This document shows positions 9,571 to 18,667 of a stretch of DNA of 64,000 bases, one piece after another. A program made the position numbers and the translations under genes. The DNA lies in the NCBI RefSeq assembly GCF_024519155.1, contig NZ_JANIFJ010000001.1, positions 62,001 through 126,000 of the forward strand. Direction: 5' to 3'. Origin of the DNA: Mangrovibrevibacter kandeliae. Lineage in GTDB: Bacteria > Pseudomonadota > Alphaproteobacteria > Rhizobiales > Rhizobiaceae. The notes under the pieces are model-generated. The model searched no databases. It was not told the DNA's origin and saw only the letters and a list, made by a program, of their open reading frames with translations. Numbering within the stretch: the first letter of the stretch is position 1; the number at the start of each line of letters is the position of its first letter.

Positions 9571-12500
9571 GTGCCCATCCGCAAGATTCTCGTCGCCAAC
9601 CGCTCGGAGATCGCGATCCGGGTGTTTCGCGCCGCCAACGAGCTTGGCCTCAAGACCGTCGCCATCTGGGCGGAGGAGGACAAGCTCGCGCTGCACCGCT
9701 TCAAGGCCGACGAGAGCTATCAGGTCGGTCGCGGTGCGCATCTTCCGCGCGATCTCGGGCCGATCGAGAGCTATCTGTCGATCGACGAGATCATCCGCGT
9801 CGCGAAACTGTCCGAAGCCGACGCGATACATCCGGGCTATGGGCTCCTGTCGGAGAGCCCGGAGTTCGCCGAAGCCTGCGCGGCGAACGGCATCACCTTC
9901 ATCGGCCCGTCGCCGGAGACGATGCGCCGGCTCGGCAACAAGGTGGCGGCGCGCAATCTCGCGGTCGAGATCGGCGTGCCGGTGGTGCCGGCGACCGAGC
10001 CGCTGCCGGACGACATGGCGGCGGTCCGGCGGATGGCCGCCGATGTGGGCTACCCGGTGATGCTGAAGGCCTCGTGGGGCGGCGGCGGGCGCGGCATGCG
10101 GGCGATCCGCGCCGAGGCTGACCTCGAGCGCGAGGTGGTCGAGGCCAAGCGCGAGGCGCGGGCCGCCTTCGGCAAGGACGAGGTCTATCTGGAGAAGCTG
10201 GTCGAGCGCGCCCGCCACGTCGAGGTGCAGATCCTCGGCGACACGCACGGCACGGTCGTCGACCTCTTCGAGCGCGACTGCTCGATCCAGCGGCGCAACC
10301 AGAAGGTCGTGGAGCGGGCGCCGGCGCCGTATCTCGACGACGGGCAGCGGCGCGAGCTCGCCGCCCACGCGCGCCGGATCGGCGAGGCGACGGCCTATGT
10401 CGGGGCCGGCACGGTTGAGTTCCTGATGGATGCCGACACCGGCGCCTTCTACTTCATCGAGGTCAATCCGCGCATCCAGGTCGAGCACACCGTCACCGAG
10501 GAGGTGACGGGCATCGACATCGTCAAGGCGCAGATCCACATCCTCGACGGGGCGGCGATCGGCAGCCCCGAGTCCGGCGTGCCGCGGCAGGAGGACATCC
10601 GGCTCCATGGCCATGCCCTGCAGTGCCGGATCACCACCGAGGATCCGGAGCACAACTTCATTCCCGACTACGGCCGCATCACCGCCTATCGCGGCGCCAC
10701 CGGCTTCGGCATCCGGCTGGACGGCGGCACCGCCTATTCCGGCGCGGTGATCACCCGCTACTACGATCCCCTGCTCGAGAAGGTGACGGCCTGGGCGCCG
10801 ACCGCCGAGGAGGCAATCGCCCGCATGGACCGGGCGCTGCGCGAGTTCCGCATCCGGGGCGTCGCGACGAATCTCACCTTCCTCGAGGCGATCATCGGCA
10901 ACCCGAAGTTCCGGGACAACAGCTACACCACGCGCTTCATCGACACGACGCCGGAGCTGTTCCAGCAGGTCAAGCGCCGCGACCGCGCGACCAAGCTGAT
11001 GACCTATCTCGCCGACGTGACGGTGAACGGCCATCCCGAGACCAAGAACCGGGCGCGGCCGAGCCCCGACCTCCTGCGCCCCGTCGCGCCGCTGTTCGAG
11101 GCGCCGCTCGCCGAGGGCAGCCGGCAACGGCTCGATGCCCTCGGGCCGGCGGGCTTTGCCGCCTGGATGCGCGAGCAGCCTCAGGTGCTCGTCACCGACA
11201 CGACGATGCGCGACGGCCACCAGTCGCTGCTCGCCACGCGGATGCGCACCCACGACATCGCCGGCATTGCCGACGCCTATGCGCGCGGCCTGCCGCAGCT
11301 TCTCAGCCTCGAATGCTGGGGCGGTGCGACCTTCGACGTCGCCATGCGCTTCCTGACCGAGGATCCCTGGGAACGGCTGGCGCTGATCCGCGAGAAGGCG
11401 CCGAACATCCTCCTGCAGATGCTGCTGCGCGGCTCCAACGGCGTCGGCTACACCAATTATCCGGACAACGTGGTGAAGCTCTTCGTCGCCGAGGCCGCGA
11501 AAGGCGGCGTCGACCTCTTCCGCGTCTTCGACTGCCTGAACTGGGTCGAGAACATGCGCGTTGCGATGGACGCGGTGCAGGAGGCGGACAAGCTCTGCGA
11601 GGGCACGCTCTGCTACACGGCGGACCTCCTCGATTCCGCCCGGTCGAAATACGACCTCGCCTACTACGTCGCCTTGGCCAAGGAGCTCGAGGCGGCGGGC
11701 GCCCACATCCTCGGCGTCAAGGACATGGCCGGGCTGATGAAGCCGGCGGCCGCGCGCGTCCTGTTCAAGGCGCTGCGCGAGGCGGTCGGGCTGCCGATCC
11801 ACTTCCACACCCACGACACCTCGGGCATCGGGGCAGCGTCCGTGCTCGCCGCGGTGGAGGCCGGGGTCGATGCCGTCGATGCCGCGATGGACGCCGTCTC
11901 GGGCGCCACCTCGCAGCCCTGCCTCGGCTCGATCGTGGAAGCGCTGTCCGGCACCGAGCGCGATCCCGGGCTGTCGTCGGACGCCATCCGGCGCATCTCG
12001 TTCTACTGGGAGGCGGTGCGCAACCAGTACGCTGCGTTCGAGAGCGACCTGAAGGGACCGGCCTCCGAGGTCTATCTGCATGAGATGCCGGGAGGCCAGT
12101 TCACCAACCTGAAGGAGCAGGCACGCTCGCTCGGCCTTGAAAGCCGCTGGCATCAGGTGGCGCAGACCTACGCCGACGTGAACCGGATGTTCGGCGACAT
12201 CGTCAAGGTGACGCCGTCCTCCAAGGTCGTCGGCGACATGGCGCTGATGATGGTGAGCCAGGACCTGACGGTCGCCGATGTCGAGGACCCCCAGCGCGAT
12301 TTCGCCTTCCCCGACTCGGTCATCTCGATGCTGCGCGGCGATCTTGGACAGCCGCCGGGCGGCTGGCCGGAGGGCATCCAGAAGAAGGTGCTGAAGGGCG
12401 AGGCGCCGATCACCGTGCGGCCGGGATCGCTTCTGCCGGACGCCGATCTCGCGGCCATGCGCGGCGAGCTGGAAACGAAGCTTGCTCGGGCGGCGAGCGA

Positions 12501-13032
12501 CCAGGAGTTCGCCTCCTACCTCATGTATCCCAAGGTGTTCATCGACTTCGCCGCGGCGCAGGAGCTCTACGGTCCGGTCTCCTCGCTGCCGACACCCGCG
12601 TATTTCTACGGCCTCGGCATCGAGGAGGAGGTGCTGATCGACATCGAGCGCGGCAAGACGCTCGTCATCCGCTGCCTCGGCTACGGCGAAACCGACGAGC
12701 AGGGGATGCGCGCGGTGTTCTTCGAGCTGAACGGCCAGCCGCGGCGCATCAAGGTTCCGGACCGGGCGCATGGCGCGGCCGGCAGCCGGGTGCGGCCGAA
12801 GGCGGAGCCGGGCAATCCGGCCCAGGTGGGCGCGCCGATGCCGGGGGTCGTGTCGACCGTCGGCGTAACGCCCGGGCAGGCGGTGACGGCGGGCGACGTC
12901 CTCCTCTCGATCGAGGCCATGAAGATGGAGACCGCGCTGCACGCCGAGCGCGCCGGCACGGTCGAAGCCGTCAACGTAAAGGTCGGCGACCAGATCGACG
13001 CCAAGGACCTGCTCGTGGTCTATTCCACCTGA
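9571..13032 (+). CDS. pyc: Pyruvate carboxylase
   Basis: This 1153-aa single-chain pyruvate carboxylase makes oxaloacetate from pyruvate, bicarbonate and ATP (anaplerosis). Domains in order are: biotin carboxylase (start IRKILVANRSEIAIRVF; ATP loop KASWGGGGRGMR; EVNPRIQVEHTVTEEVTG), carboxyltransferase (VTDTTMRDGHQSLLATRMR; metal-site HFHTHDTSG), the PC tetramerisation region, and the biotinyl carrier domain with the biotinylated Lys in EAMKMETAL. The chosen start is GTG 9571, 10 nt after GAGGAG; this gives the MPI.KILVANRSEIA start usual in the family. A GTG three codons upstream is too close to the ribosome site. Full length, no damage seen. Confidence 0.96.
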   Translation: MPIRKILVANRSEIAIRVFRAANELGLKTVAIWAEEDKLALHRFKADESYQVGRGAHLPRDLGPIESYLSIDEIIRVAKLSEADAIHPGYGLLSESPEFAEACAANGITFIGPSPETMRRLGNKVAARNLAVEIGVPVVPATEPLPDDMAAVRRMAADVGYPVMLKASWGGGGRGMRAIRAEADLEREVVEAKREARAAFGKDEVYLEKLVERARHVEVQILGDTHGTVVDLFERDCSIQRRNQKVVERAPAPYLDDGQRRELAAHARRIGEATAYVGAGTVEFLMDADTGAFYFIEVNPRIQVEHTVTEEVTGIDIVKAQIHILDGAAIGSPESGVPRQEDIRLHGHALQCRITTEDPEHNFIPDYGRITAYRGATGFGIRLDGGTAYSGAVITRYYDPLLEKVTAWAPTAEEAIARMDRALREFRIRGVATNLTFLEAIIGNPKFRDNSYTTRFIDTTPELFQQVKRRDRATKLMTYLADVTVNGHPETKNRARPSPDLLRPVAPLFEAPLAEGSRQRLDALGPAGFAAWMREQPQVLVTDTTMRDGHQSLLATRMRTHDIAGIADAYARGLPQLLSLECWGGATFDVAMRFLTEDPWERLALIREKAPNILLQMLLRGSNGVGYTNYPDNVVKLFVAEAAKGGVDLFRVFDCLNWVENMRVAMDAVQEADKLCEGTLCYTADLLDSARSKYDLAYYVALAKELEAAGAHILGVKDMAGLMKPAAARVLFKALREAVGLPIHFHTHDTSGIGAASVLAAVEAGVDAVDAAMDAVSGATSQPCLGSIVEALSGTERDPGLSSDAIRRISFYWEAVRNQYAAFESDLKGPASEVYLHEMPGGQFTNLKEQARSLGLESRWHQVAQTYADVNRMFGDIVKVTPSSKVVGDMALMMVSQDLTVADVEDPQRDFAFPDSVISMLRGDLGQPPGGWPEGIQKKVLKGEAPITVRPGSLLPDADLAAMRGELETKLARAASDQEFASYLMYPKVFIDFAAAQELYGPVSSLPTPAYFYGLGIEEEVLIDIERGKTLVIRCLGYGETDEQGMRAVFFELNGQPRRIKVPDRAHGAAGSRVRPKAEPGNPAQVGAPMPGVVSTVGVTPGQAVTAGDVLLSIEAMKMETALHAERAGTVEAVNVKVGDQIDAKDLLVVYST

Positions 13033-13047
13033 GCTCTGCCAAGGCCC

Positions 13048-13312
13048 GAGCGCTTCAGGGTCACGCGGAACCGTCCTGCCGGAGCGCGTTCGCTCCAGGG
13101 TCGAGGACTTCGGTGACGGTCGTACCGGGGTACGGTCGAGACGAAGACTGAAGGATCTGACCCGAACAGGCTCGGGCCTTCGGTTTCCCGCAAAGCGGGC
13201 CCGCGACATCGGACGGACTTGGCCGTACCGCGGTACGACCCGCGCCGCCCTTCTTGCGGCGCGGCGCGCTCGCGGAGAAACAGAACCGGTTCCGTATGAC
13301 CCTGAAGCGCTC
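13048..13312. repeat. 265-bp nested inverted-repeat element
   Basis: The 328-bp gap between pyc and the MFS gene (13033-13360) has no convincing gene. It is bounded by a 26-bp terminal inverted repeat: 13048-13073 pairs with 13287-13312 with two mismatches. Inside is a second inverted pair GGTCGTACC (13118-13126) / GGTACGACC (13232-13240). There is also a string of local palindromes: GGAGCG-CGTT-CGCTCC at 13081-13096, a 14-bp near-palindrome at 13121-13134, CCCGA/TCGGG at 13161-13176, CCCGC-AAA-GCGGG at 13187-13199, and the perfect 14-bp palindrome CGTACCGCGGTACG at 13224-13237. This layering fits a MITE-like or palindromic intergenic element, or a folded RNA. No target-site duplication was seen. 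Confidence 0.65.
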
Positions 13313-13360
13313 TAAGACGGGCGGCGTGCCCCAAGGGGACTTCGAGCGGCGGGAATCGGC

Positions 13361-14587
13361 ATGGAACAGAATTTGCGCGGTGCGCGGGCGCCGGGGCGGG
13401 GCTTTGCATCGCCACACCGGCTTGCCGTCTCCGCGGCCTTCCTCGCCAACGGCTTTCTGATCGGCAGCTGGGCGCCGCAGATCCCGGTGCTGGCCGAGCG
13501 GCTGACGCTCTCGAAGTCGGTCCTTGGCCTCTTGATCCTCACCTTCGGCGTCGGCGCGGTGATCGCCATGCCCATCGTCGGCCGCATGATCGCGGCCGGC
13601 GGGTCGCGCCGCCCGATGCTGGGCTGCGGCGTGCTGCTTGCCTTCGGCCTGCCGGCGATCGCGCTCGCACCCGGCCTTCCGCTCGTGGCCCTCGCCGTTC
13701 TCTTCACCGGCGCGATGGCCGGCGGCATGGACGTCGCGATGAACGCCAATGCCGTGTCTCTCGAGCGGCGGCTCCCCCGTGCGATCATGTCCTCGTGCCA
13801 TGGCTTCTGGAGCCTCGGCGGCCTCTTCGGCGCGGGCACGGGAGGCTGGATCATCGCTCGGCTCGGCGCCGCCGAACACGCAGCGCTCGTCGGACTCGTC
13901 ACCCTTGCGCTGGTGACCGGCTGGGTCAGGCGGGGCCTCGACGACCATCACGCGCCGAGCGCAGGGGGCATACCGGGCGAGGGGATGGAGACCGCCGCTG
14001 CCGCGCTCGTCTCAGGGCGCGCCGGCGTCCTGCGCGCGGTGGTGGTCGGTCTGTTCGCGCTGTTCGCGATGATCCCGGAGGGCGCAGTGCTCGACTGGGG
14101 CGGCGTCTATCTGCAGGACGAACTCGACGCCGGCACCACCGTCACCGGCTTTGCCTTCGCGGCCTTCTCGCTGACCATGGCGAGCTTCCGCTTTGCGGGC
14201 GATGCGGTGCGCGGACGCCTCGGCGCAGTCGTGACCGCCAGGGTCTGCAGCCTCGCGGCCGCGCTCGGGCTGATCGTCGCCGCGCTTTCGCCGACGATCG
14301 AGCTCGCGCTCTGCGGCTTCGCCCTGATGGGGGTCGGGATTTCCAACATGGTGCCGATCGCCTTTTCGGCGGCCGGCAATCTGCCGGGTCTGAAACCCGG
14401 CATCGGGATCAGCGTGGTCACCACGCTCGGCTATTCCGGCACGCTGCTCGCGCCGTCGCTCATCGGCGTCATCGCCGAGCACACGGGCTTCACGCCCGTC
14501 TTCCTGACGCTCGCCTGCTTTCTTCTCGTGACCTTCGCCTTCGCGAGGATCATCGGCGTCGCCGACCGGATAACCGGCGACGCCTGA
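13361..14587 (+). CDS. Major facilitator superfamily transporter
   Basis: This 408-aa inner-membrane protein has about 12 predicted helices. It opens with a short basic N-terminus and an ANGFLIGSWAPQIPVLAERL segment like that of small MFS carriers annotated as FucP/YbjJ-type. A GRMIAAGGSRRP loop stands in the place of MFS motif A between helices 2 and 3. The second half begins near residue 225 (VVVGLFALFAMIPEGAVLDWGG). The ATG at 13361 is the first start after the inverted-repeat element. Substrate unknown; sugar or drug/proton exchange are both possible. Confidence 0.82.
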   Translation: MEQNLRGARAPGRGFASPHRLAVSAAFLANGFLIGSWAPQIPVLAERLTLSKSVLGLLILTFGVGAVIAMPIVGRMIAAGGSRRPMLGCGVLLAFGLPAIALAPGLPLVALAVLFTGAMAGGMDVAMNANAVSLERRLPRAIMSSCHGFWSLGGLFGAGTGGWIIARLGAAEHAALVGLVTLALVTGWVRRGLDDHHAPSAGGIPGEGMETAAAALVSGRAGVLRAVVVGLFALFAMIPEGAVLDWGGVYLQDELDAGTTVTGFAFAAFSLTMASFRFAGDAVRGRLGAVVTARVCSLAAALGLIVAALSPTIELALCGFALMGVGISNMVPIAFSAAGNLPGLKPGIGISVVTTLGYSGTLLAPSLIGVIAEHTGFTPVFLTLACFLLVTFAFARIIGVADRITGDA

Positions 14588-14599
14588 GATCGGAGGGCG

Positions 14600-14758
14600 T
14601 CAGATCCGGCCGAGCAGGAACAGGATCAGGATGACGACGAGCACGAGGCCGAGAATGCCCGACGGGCCGTAGCCCCAGCCCCGCGAGTACGGCCAGGACG
14701 GGACCGCGCCGATGAGCAGCAGGATGACGATGATCAGAAGGATTGTGCCGAGGGACAT
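14600..14758 (-). CDS. DUF3309-family small membrane protein
   Basis: This 52-aa protein reads MSLGTILLIIVILLLIGAVP, then a SWPYSRGWGYGPSG turn and a second hydrophobic stretch (LGLVLVVILILFLLG). The two-helix plan with a W.Y...WGY.PSG hairpin matches the DUF3309 family of short Alphaproteobacterial membrane proteins, whose function is unknown. It starts at an ATG shortly downstream of a GGAGAG Shine-Dalgarno on the minus strand and converges on the MFS gene, with 12 nt between the stops. A second small protein of the same plan lies just upstream. Confidence 0.75.
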   Translation of the reverse strand: MSLGTILLIIVILLLIGAVPSWPYSRGWGYGPSGILGLVLVVILILFLLGRI

Positions 14759-14895
14759 GAGAGCTCTCCAGGGCCCGTGAGGGGCGTCGCTGCCACAAAC
14801 TCGTTAGCCGGGTATTGGTTCCGTTGCCGCATGCGTCACCGCCAGAGTTGGAGGCGGCCGACCGCGCGCTGCGCGCGTCGCCGGCTCCGTCGAGG

Positions 14896-15066
14896 TCAAG
14901 CACCGACGATCGCCACGAGCACCACGAAGAGGGTGAGGAGGACGCCGAGCGCGAGCGCCGGTCTGTGCCCCCACCGTTTCGCCCAGGGCCAGACCGGGAG
15001 CACCGCCAGCAGCAGGACGAGGATGGCGCCGGCACACAGCGCGAAAAGAAGTTCGAAGGACTGCAT
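14896..15066 (-). CDS. Small two-helix membrane protein, DUF3309-like paralogue
   Basis: This 56-aa protein has two hydrophobic segments (LLFALCAGAILVLLLAVLPV and ALALGVLLTLFVVLVAIVGA) joined by a WPWAKRWGHRP turn. The turn and spacing resemble the DUF3309 protein 137 bp downstream (SWPYSRGWGYGP), so the two look like diverged tandem paralogues. ATG 15066 has a GAGA-type ribosome site upstream (GCGAGAGACGAACC). It lies between the ABC exporter (stop at 15134) and the first DUF3309 gene, all on the minus strand. Function unknown; the similarity is by eye only. Confidence 0.55.
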   Translation of the reverse strand: MQSFELLFALCAGAILVLLLAVLPVWPWAKRWGHRPALALGVLLTLFVVLVAIVGA

Positions 15067-15133
15067 GGTTCGTCTCTCGCAGGAACGGCAGGCATCGCGG
15101 CGTGGCCGGACATAGCCCGGCCACGCCCGCACT

Positions 15134-16963
15134 TCACCCCGCGCGCAGCGCTTCGTCCTGCGGCTGAAGCCCGCGCACCAGCTCCAGCGCCTGCCGCTCG
15201 AAGAGCCGGCGGTAGATGCCGTTCGGCCGGGCGACCAGCGCCGCATGGTCGCCTTCTTCCACCACTTGGCCCCTGTCGAAGACCAGCAGGCGGTCGAGCG
15301 CGCGCACCGTCGAGAGCCGGTGGGCGATCACCAGGGTCGTGCGCCCCTGCATCAGCCGCTCCATCGCCTCCTGGATCAGGAGCTCCGATTCAGAGTCCAG
15401 CGAGGAGGTGGCCTCGTCGAGGATCAGGATCGGCGCGTCGGCCAGGAAGGCCCGCGCGATCGCGACCCGCTGGCGCTCGCCGCCCGAGAGCTTGACGCCA
15501 CGCTCGCCGACGAGCGTGCCGTAGCCCTTCGGCAGCTGCGCGATGAAGTCATGCGCATTGGCGAGTTCGGCGGCCGCGACGATGTCGGCCATCGAGGCGC
15601 CCGGCCGGCCATAGGCGATGTTCTCGGCGAGCGAACGGTGGAACAGGATCGGCTCCTGCTGGACGATGGCGATCTGCGTCCGCAGCGACGCCTGCGCGGC
15701 CTGCGCCACGTCCTGCCCGTCGATACGGATCTGGCCGCCGCTGACGTCGTAGAGGCGCTGGATCAGCTTGACGAAGGTGGTCTTGCCCGAGCCGGAATGG
15801 CCGACGAGCCCGACCCGCTCGCCCGCCTCGATGACGAGCGAGAGGTCGCGGTAGAGCGGTGTCGTGTGCGCCCCGTAGTGGAAGGTGACGCGATCGAACT
15901 CGATCCGGCCGCGGGTGATCGCGATCGGCCGCGCGTCCGGTGCATCGACGACGCCGAGGGGCTGGCGGTGCATCTCGACCAGCTCTTCCATGTCGTTAAC
16001 CGAGCGCTGCAGGTTGCGGATGTGCTGGCCGATCTCGCGCAGATAGCCCTGCAGCACGAAGAACGAGGTCAGCACGAAGGCGAGGTCGCCGGGACCGGCG
16101 GCGCCTTCGACCCAGAACAGGACGGCCAGCCCGATCACCGCGGCGCGCAGGACAAGGAGCATCGACATCTGCGCCGTGCCGTTCACCGTGCCGCGGCGCC
16201 AGGTGCGGCCGGTGCGCGCCTGCCACTTGGCGGTCACCCGGCCGAGCCGGGCGTCCTCGCGCGCCTCGGCGCCGAAGGCCTTGACGACAGCGTTGCACGA
16301 GATGGCGTCGGCGAGCGCACCGCCGAGACGCGTGTCCCAGCTGTTGGCGAGCCGGGCAGCCGGCGCGACGAAGCCGAGCGACAGGCTGAGCGTGAGGGTG
16401 ATGTAGAGAATCGCGCCGACGGCGACCGCGAGCCCGAGCAGCGGCCAGTACCAGCCGAGGAGCACCGTCGTGCCGGCCAGCATCACGGCCGCCGGCAACA
16501 GCGCGAGCAGGATCGTGTCGTCGAGGAGGTCGAGCGCCCACATGCCGCGCGTGACCTTGCGCACGGTCGATCCGGCGAAGCTGTTGGCATGCCAGTCGGT
16601 CGAGAAGCGCTGCACCCGATAGAAGGCGTCGGCTGCGACGTCGCGCATGATGCGCAGCGTCAGGACGGTGATGCCGTTGAAGGCGAAGTAGCGCAGAACG
16701 ACAGTGACGAGCGCCAAGGCGACCAGCATCGTGAACGCGGACATCGCTGCGTCCCAGGCGGCTGGTTCGTGGGCGGAGCCGCCTGCGACGGCGCTGACGA
16801 GCCGGCCCGAGAAGAGGGGGGTCATCACGTCGGCGAGGGTTGCGCCGATGATCGCCGCGGCGATCGCCGAGGCCCGCAGCGGCTGCCGCCGCCAGTGCTT
16901 GAATGTGAAGCCGAGAACGTCGCGGAACGCGCTGCCGCGCCCGAAGAAGGTCAGAAGGGTCAT
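15134..16963 (-). CDS. ABC transporter, fused permease and ATPase (exporter type)
   Basis: This 609-aa half-transporter has a six-helix ABC membrane domain in the first ~330 residues and a nucleotide-binding domain after it. Walker A is GHSGSGKTT, the signature is [15 protein letters not shown], Walker B is [12 protein letters not shown], and the switch His is in VIAHRLSTV. It is of the MsbA/lipid-A or multidrug exporter class; the substrate cannot be told from sequence. Such proteins act as homodimers, or as heterodimers if a partner exists; no second half-transporter lies nearby. The ATG at 16963 gives [11 protein letters not shown] and the usual length. Confidence 0.88.
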   Translation of the reverse strand: MTLLTFFGRGSAFRDVLGFTFKHWRRQPLRASAIAAAIIGATLADVMTPLFSGRLVSAVAGGSAHEPAAWDAAMSAFTMLVALALVTVVLRYFAFNGITVLTLRIMRDVAADAFYRVQRFSTDWHANSFAGSTVRKVTRGMWALDLLDDTILLALLPAAVMLAGTTVLLGWYWPLLGLAVAVGAILYITLTLSLSLGFVAPAARLANSWDTRLGGALADAISCNAVVKAFGAEAREDARLGRVTAKWQARTGRTWRRGTVNGTAQMSMLLVLRAAVIGLAVLFWVEGAAGPGDLAFVLTSFFVLQGYLREIGQHIRNLQRSVNDMEELVEMHRQPLGVVDAPDARPIAITRGRIEFDRVTFHYGAHTTPLYRDLSLVIEAGERVGLVGHSGSGKTTFVKLIQRLYDVSGGQIRIDGQDVAQAAQASLRTQIAIVQQEPILFHRSLAENIAYGRPGASMADIVAAAELANAHDFIAQLPKGYGTLVGERGVKLSGGERQRVAIARAFLADAPILILDEATSSLDSESELLIQEAMERLMQGRTTLVIAHRLSTVRALDRLLVFDRGQVVEEGDHAALVARPNGIYRRLFERQALELVRGLQPQDEALRAG

Positions 16964-17351
16964 CGTCGATCCACCGGCCCGAGCGGCACGGCGGCTCCAG
17001 TCTCGAAGGGAGGAACGAGCTGGCCGGCCGGTCGAATGACGGATCAGACGAAGGGGAAGGTCAGCAAAACGAAGCGGCGGAGCCCGGCGGGCTCGGACGG
17101 CTGCAGGCTGTCAGCTGCGGCCGGAGCAGGGAGGGACAACGTTGTTCAGCATCGGCATGCACGTCTCCCCGGTTCGCGTTCGTGTGCGTGTTCCTTAGAG
17201 GACGGCGCAGCGTGCCACAAGATGCCGCACTGCCGCCGTACGCGCATCGTCGGGCACTGTGTCATCGCGGCGACACGCTTTGCGTGGATTTGACAGGGCC
17301 GCCGCCGCACGCCACCTGTTGCCGCGGACCCTTCGCAGCCGAAAGCGCGCC
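16964..17351. other. Divergent intergenic region between the ABC exporter and ispG
   Basis: These 388 bp must hold the promoters of the exporter (minus) and ispG (plus). I found no clear -35/-10 pair. A 15-residue reading frame (17111-17158, minus strand, MPMLNNVVPPCSGRS then TGA) sits behind a GGGGAG ribosome-site-like tract and contains a 10-bp ACAACGTTGT palindrome. It could be a leader peptide for the exporter, but nothing else supports it. Confidence 0.3.
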
Positions 17352-18617
17352 ATGACGATCCAGGCCCCGATCGAACCCCTCCTCGCCGATCCCCTGCCGC
17401 GCCGCCCGACGGTCGGCGTGCGCGTCGGCGGCGTGCAGGTCGGCGGAAGTGCGCCGGTCGTCGTCCAGTCGATGACCAACACCGACACCGCCGACGTCGA
17501 CTCGACCGTGGCGCAGGTCGCCGCACTCGCCAAGGCCGGCTCGGAGATCGTGCGGATCACCGTCGACCGGGACGAGGCCGCCGCCGCCGTGCCGCGCATC
17601 CGCGAGCGGCTGGAGCGGCTCGGCGTGTACGTGCCGCTCGTCGGCGACTTCCACTACATCGGCCACAAGCTCCTCGCCGATCATCCCGCCTGTGCCGAGG
17701 CCTTGGCGAAATACCGGATCAATCCCGGCAATGTCGGCTTCAAGGACAAGAAGGACCGGCAGTTCATCGAGATCGTCGAGACGGCGATCCGCTGGAACAA
17801 GCCGGTGCGGATCGGCGTCAACTGGGGCTCGCTCGACCAGGACCTGCTGACCCGGCTGATGGACGAGAACCAGGCGCTGGCGCAGCCGCGCTCGGCGCGC
17901 GCGGTGACGCGCGAGGCGATCATCCAGTCGGCGCTGCTCTCGGCGCAACTCGCCGAGGAGACCGGCCTGTCGCGCGACAAGATCATCCTGTCGGCCAAGG
18001 TCAGCCAGGTGCAGGACCTCATCGCGGTCTACCGCGACCTGTCGCGCCGCACCGATCTCGCGCTGCATCTCGGTCTCACCGAGGCGGGCATGGGCACCAA
18101 GGGGATCGTCGCGTCCTCGGCGGCAATGGGCATCCTGCTGCAGGAGGGCATCGGCGACACCATCCGCGTATCGCTGACGCCCGAGCCCGGCGGCGACCGG
18201 ACCCGCGAGGTGCAGGTGGCGCAGGAGCTCCTGCAGGTGATGGGCTTCCGCCAGTTCATTCCCATCGTGGCCGCCTGCCCGGGCTGCGGGCGGACCACCT
18301 CGACCGTGTTCCAGGAGCTCGCCGAGACGATCCAGAACGACATCCGTCGCAACATGCCGCTGTGGCGCGAGCGCTATCCGGGCGTCGAGGCGCTGAACGT
18401 CGCGGTGATGGGGTGCATCGTCAACGGACCGGGCGAGTCGAAGCACGCCGATATCGGCATCTCGCTCCCGGGCACCGGCGAGACGCCGGCCGCGCCCGTC
18501 TTCGTCGACGGCAAGAAGACGGTGACGCTGCGCGGGCCGAACATCGCCGCCGAGTTCCAGGCGATGGTCGCGGACTACATCGAGGCCCGGTTCGGCACGC
18601 GCACGGCGGCGGAGTAG
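17352..18617 (+). CDS. ispG: 4-hydroxy-3-methylbut-2-enyl diphosphate synthase (IspG/GcpE)
   Basis: This 421-aa enzyme of the MEP isoprenoid pathway reductively converts methylerythritol cyclodiphosphate to HMBPP using a [4Fe-4S] cluster. The TIM-barrel start ([20 protein letters not shown]) leads into [18 protein letters not shown]. The cluster ligands lie in [14 protein letters not shown] and [17 protein letters not shown] near the C-terminus. I chose ATG 17352, which precedes the barrel by ~20 residues; the open frame extends upstream but is not family-like. A prenyl synthase of the same pathway lies ~1 kb downstream on the other strand. Confidence 0.95.
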   Translation: MTIQAPIEPLLADPLPRRPTVGVRVGGVQVGGSAPVVVQSMTNTDTADVDSTVAQVAALAKAGSEIVRITVDRDEAAAAVPRIRERLERLGVYVPLVGDFHYIGHKLLADHPACAEALAKYRINPGNVGFKDKKDRQFIEIVETAIRWNKPVRIGVNWGSLDQDLLTRLMDENQALAQPRSARAVTREAIIQSALLSAQLAEETGLSRDKIILSAKVSQVQDLIAVYRDLSRRTDLALHLGLTEAGMGTKGIVASSAAMGILLQEGIGDTIRVSLTPEPGGDRTREVQVAQELLQVMGFRQFIPIVAACPGCGRTTSTVFQELAETIQNDIRRNMPLWRERYPGVEALNVAVMGCIVNGPGESKHADIGISLPGTGETPAAPVFVDGKKTVTLRGPNIAAEFQAMVADYIEARFGTRTAAE

Positions 18618-18667
18618 GCAGTCCCATTCTCTTCCGAGGCAGGAGATTCAATCGGACGCGAGGCGCG

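Noticed and set aside
13067..13090. GGAAC-N15-CGTT inside the inverted-repeat element as an EcfG promoter
   Set aside because: The spacer is 15 nt, shorter than the 16-17 nt of the consensus, and GGAAC is part of the terminal repeat.
9427..13209. A 1260-residue open frame antisense to pyruvate carboxylase, and similar long antisense frames at 24979-27540, 15245-17293 and 34404-36248
   Set aside because: They are Arg/His/Ala-rich mirror frames caused by high GC at third codon positions. They have no motifs and lie opposite firmly identified genes.
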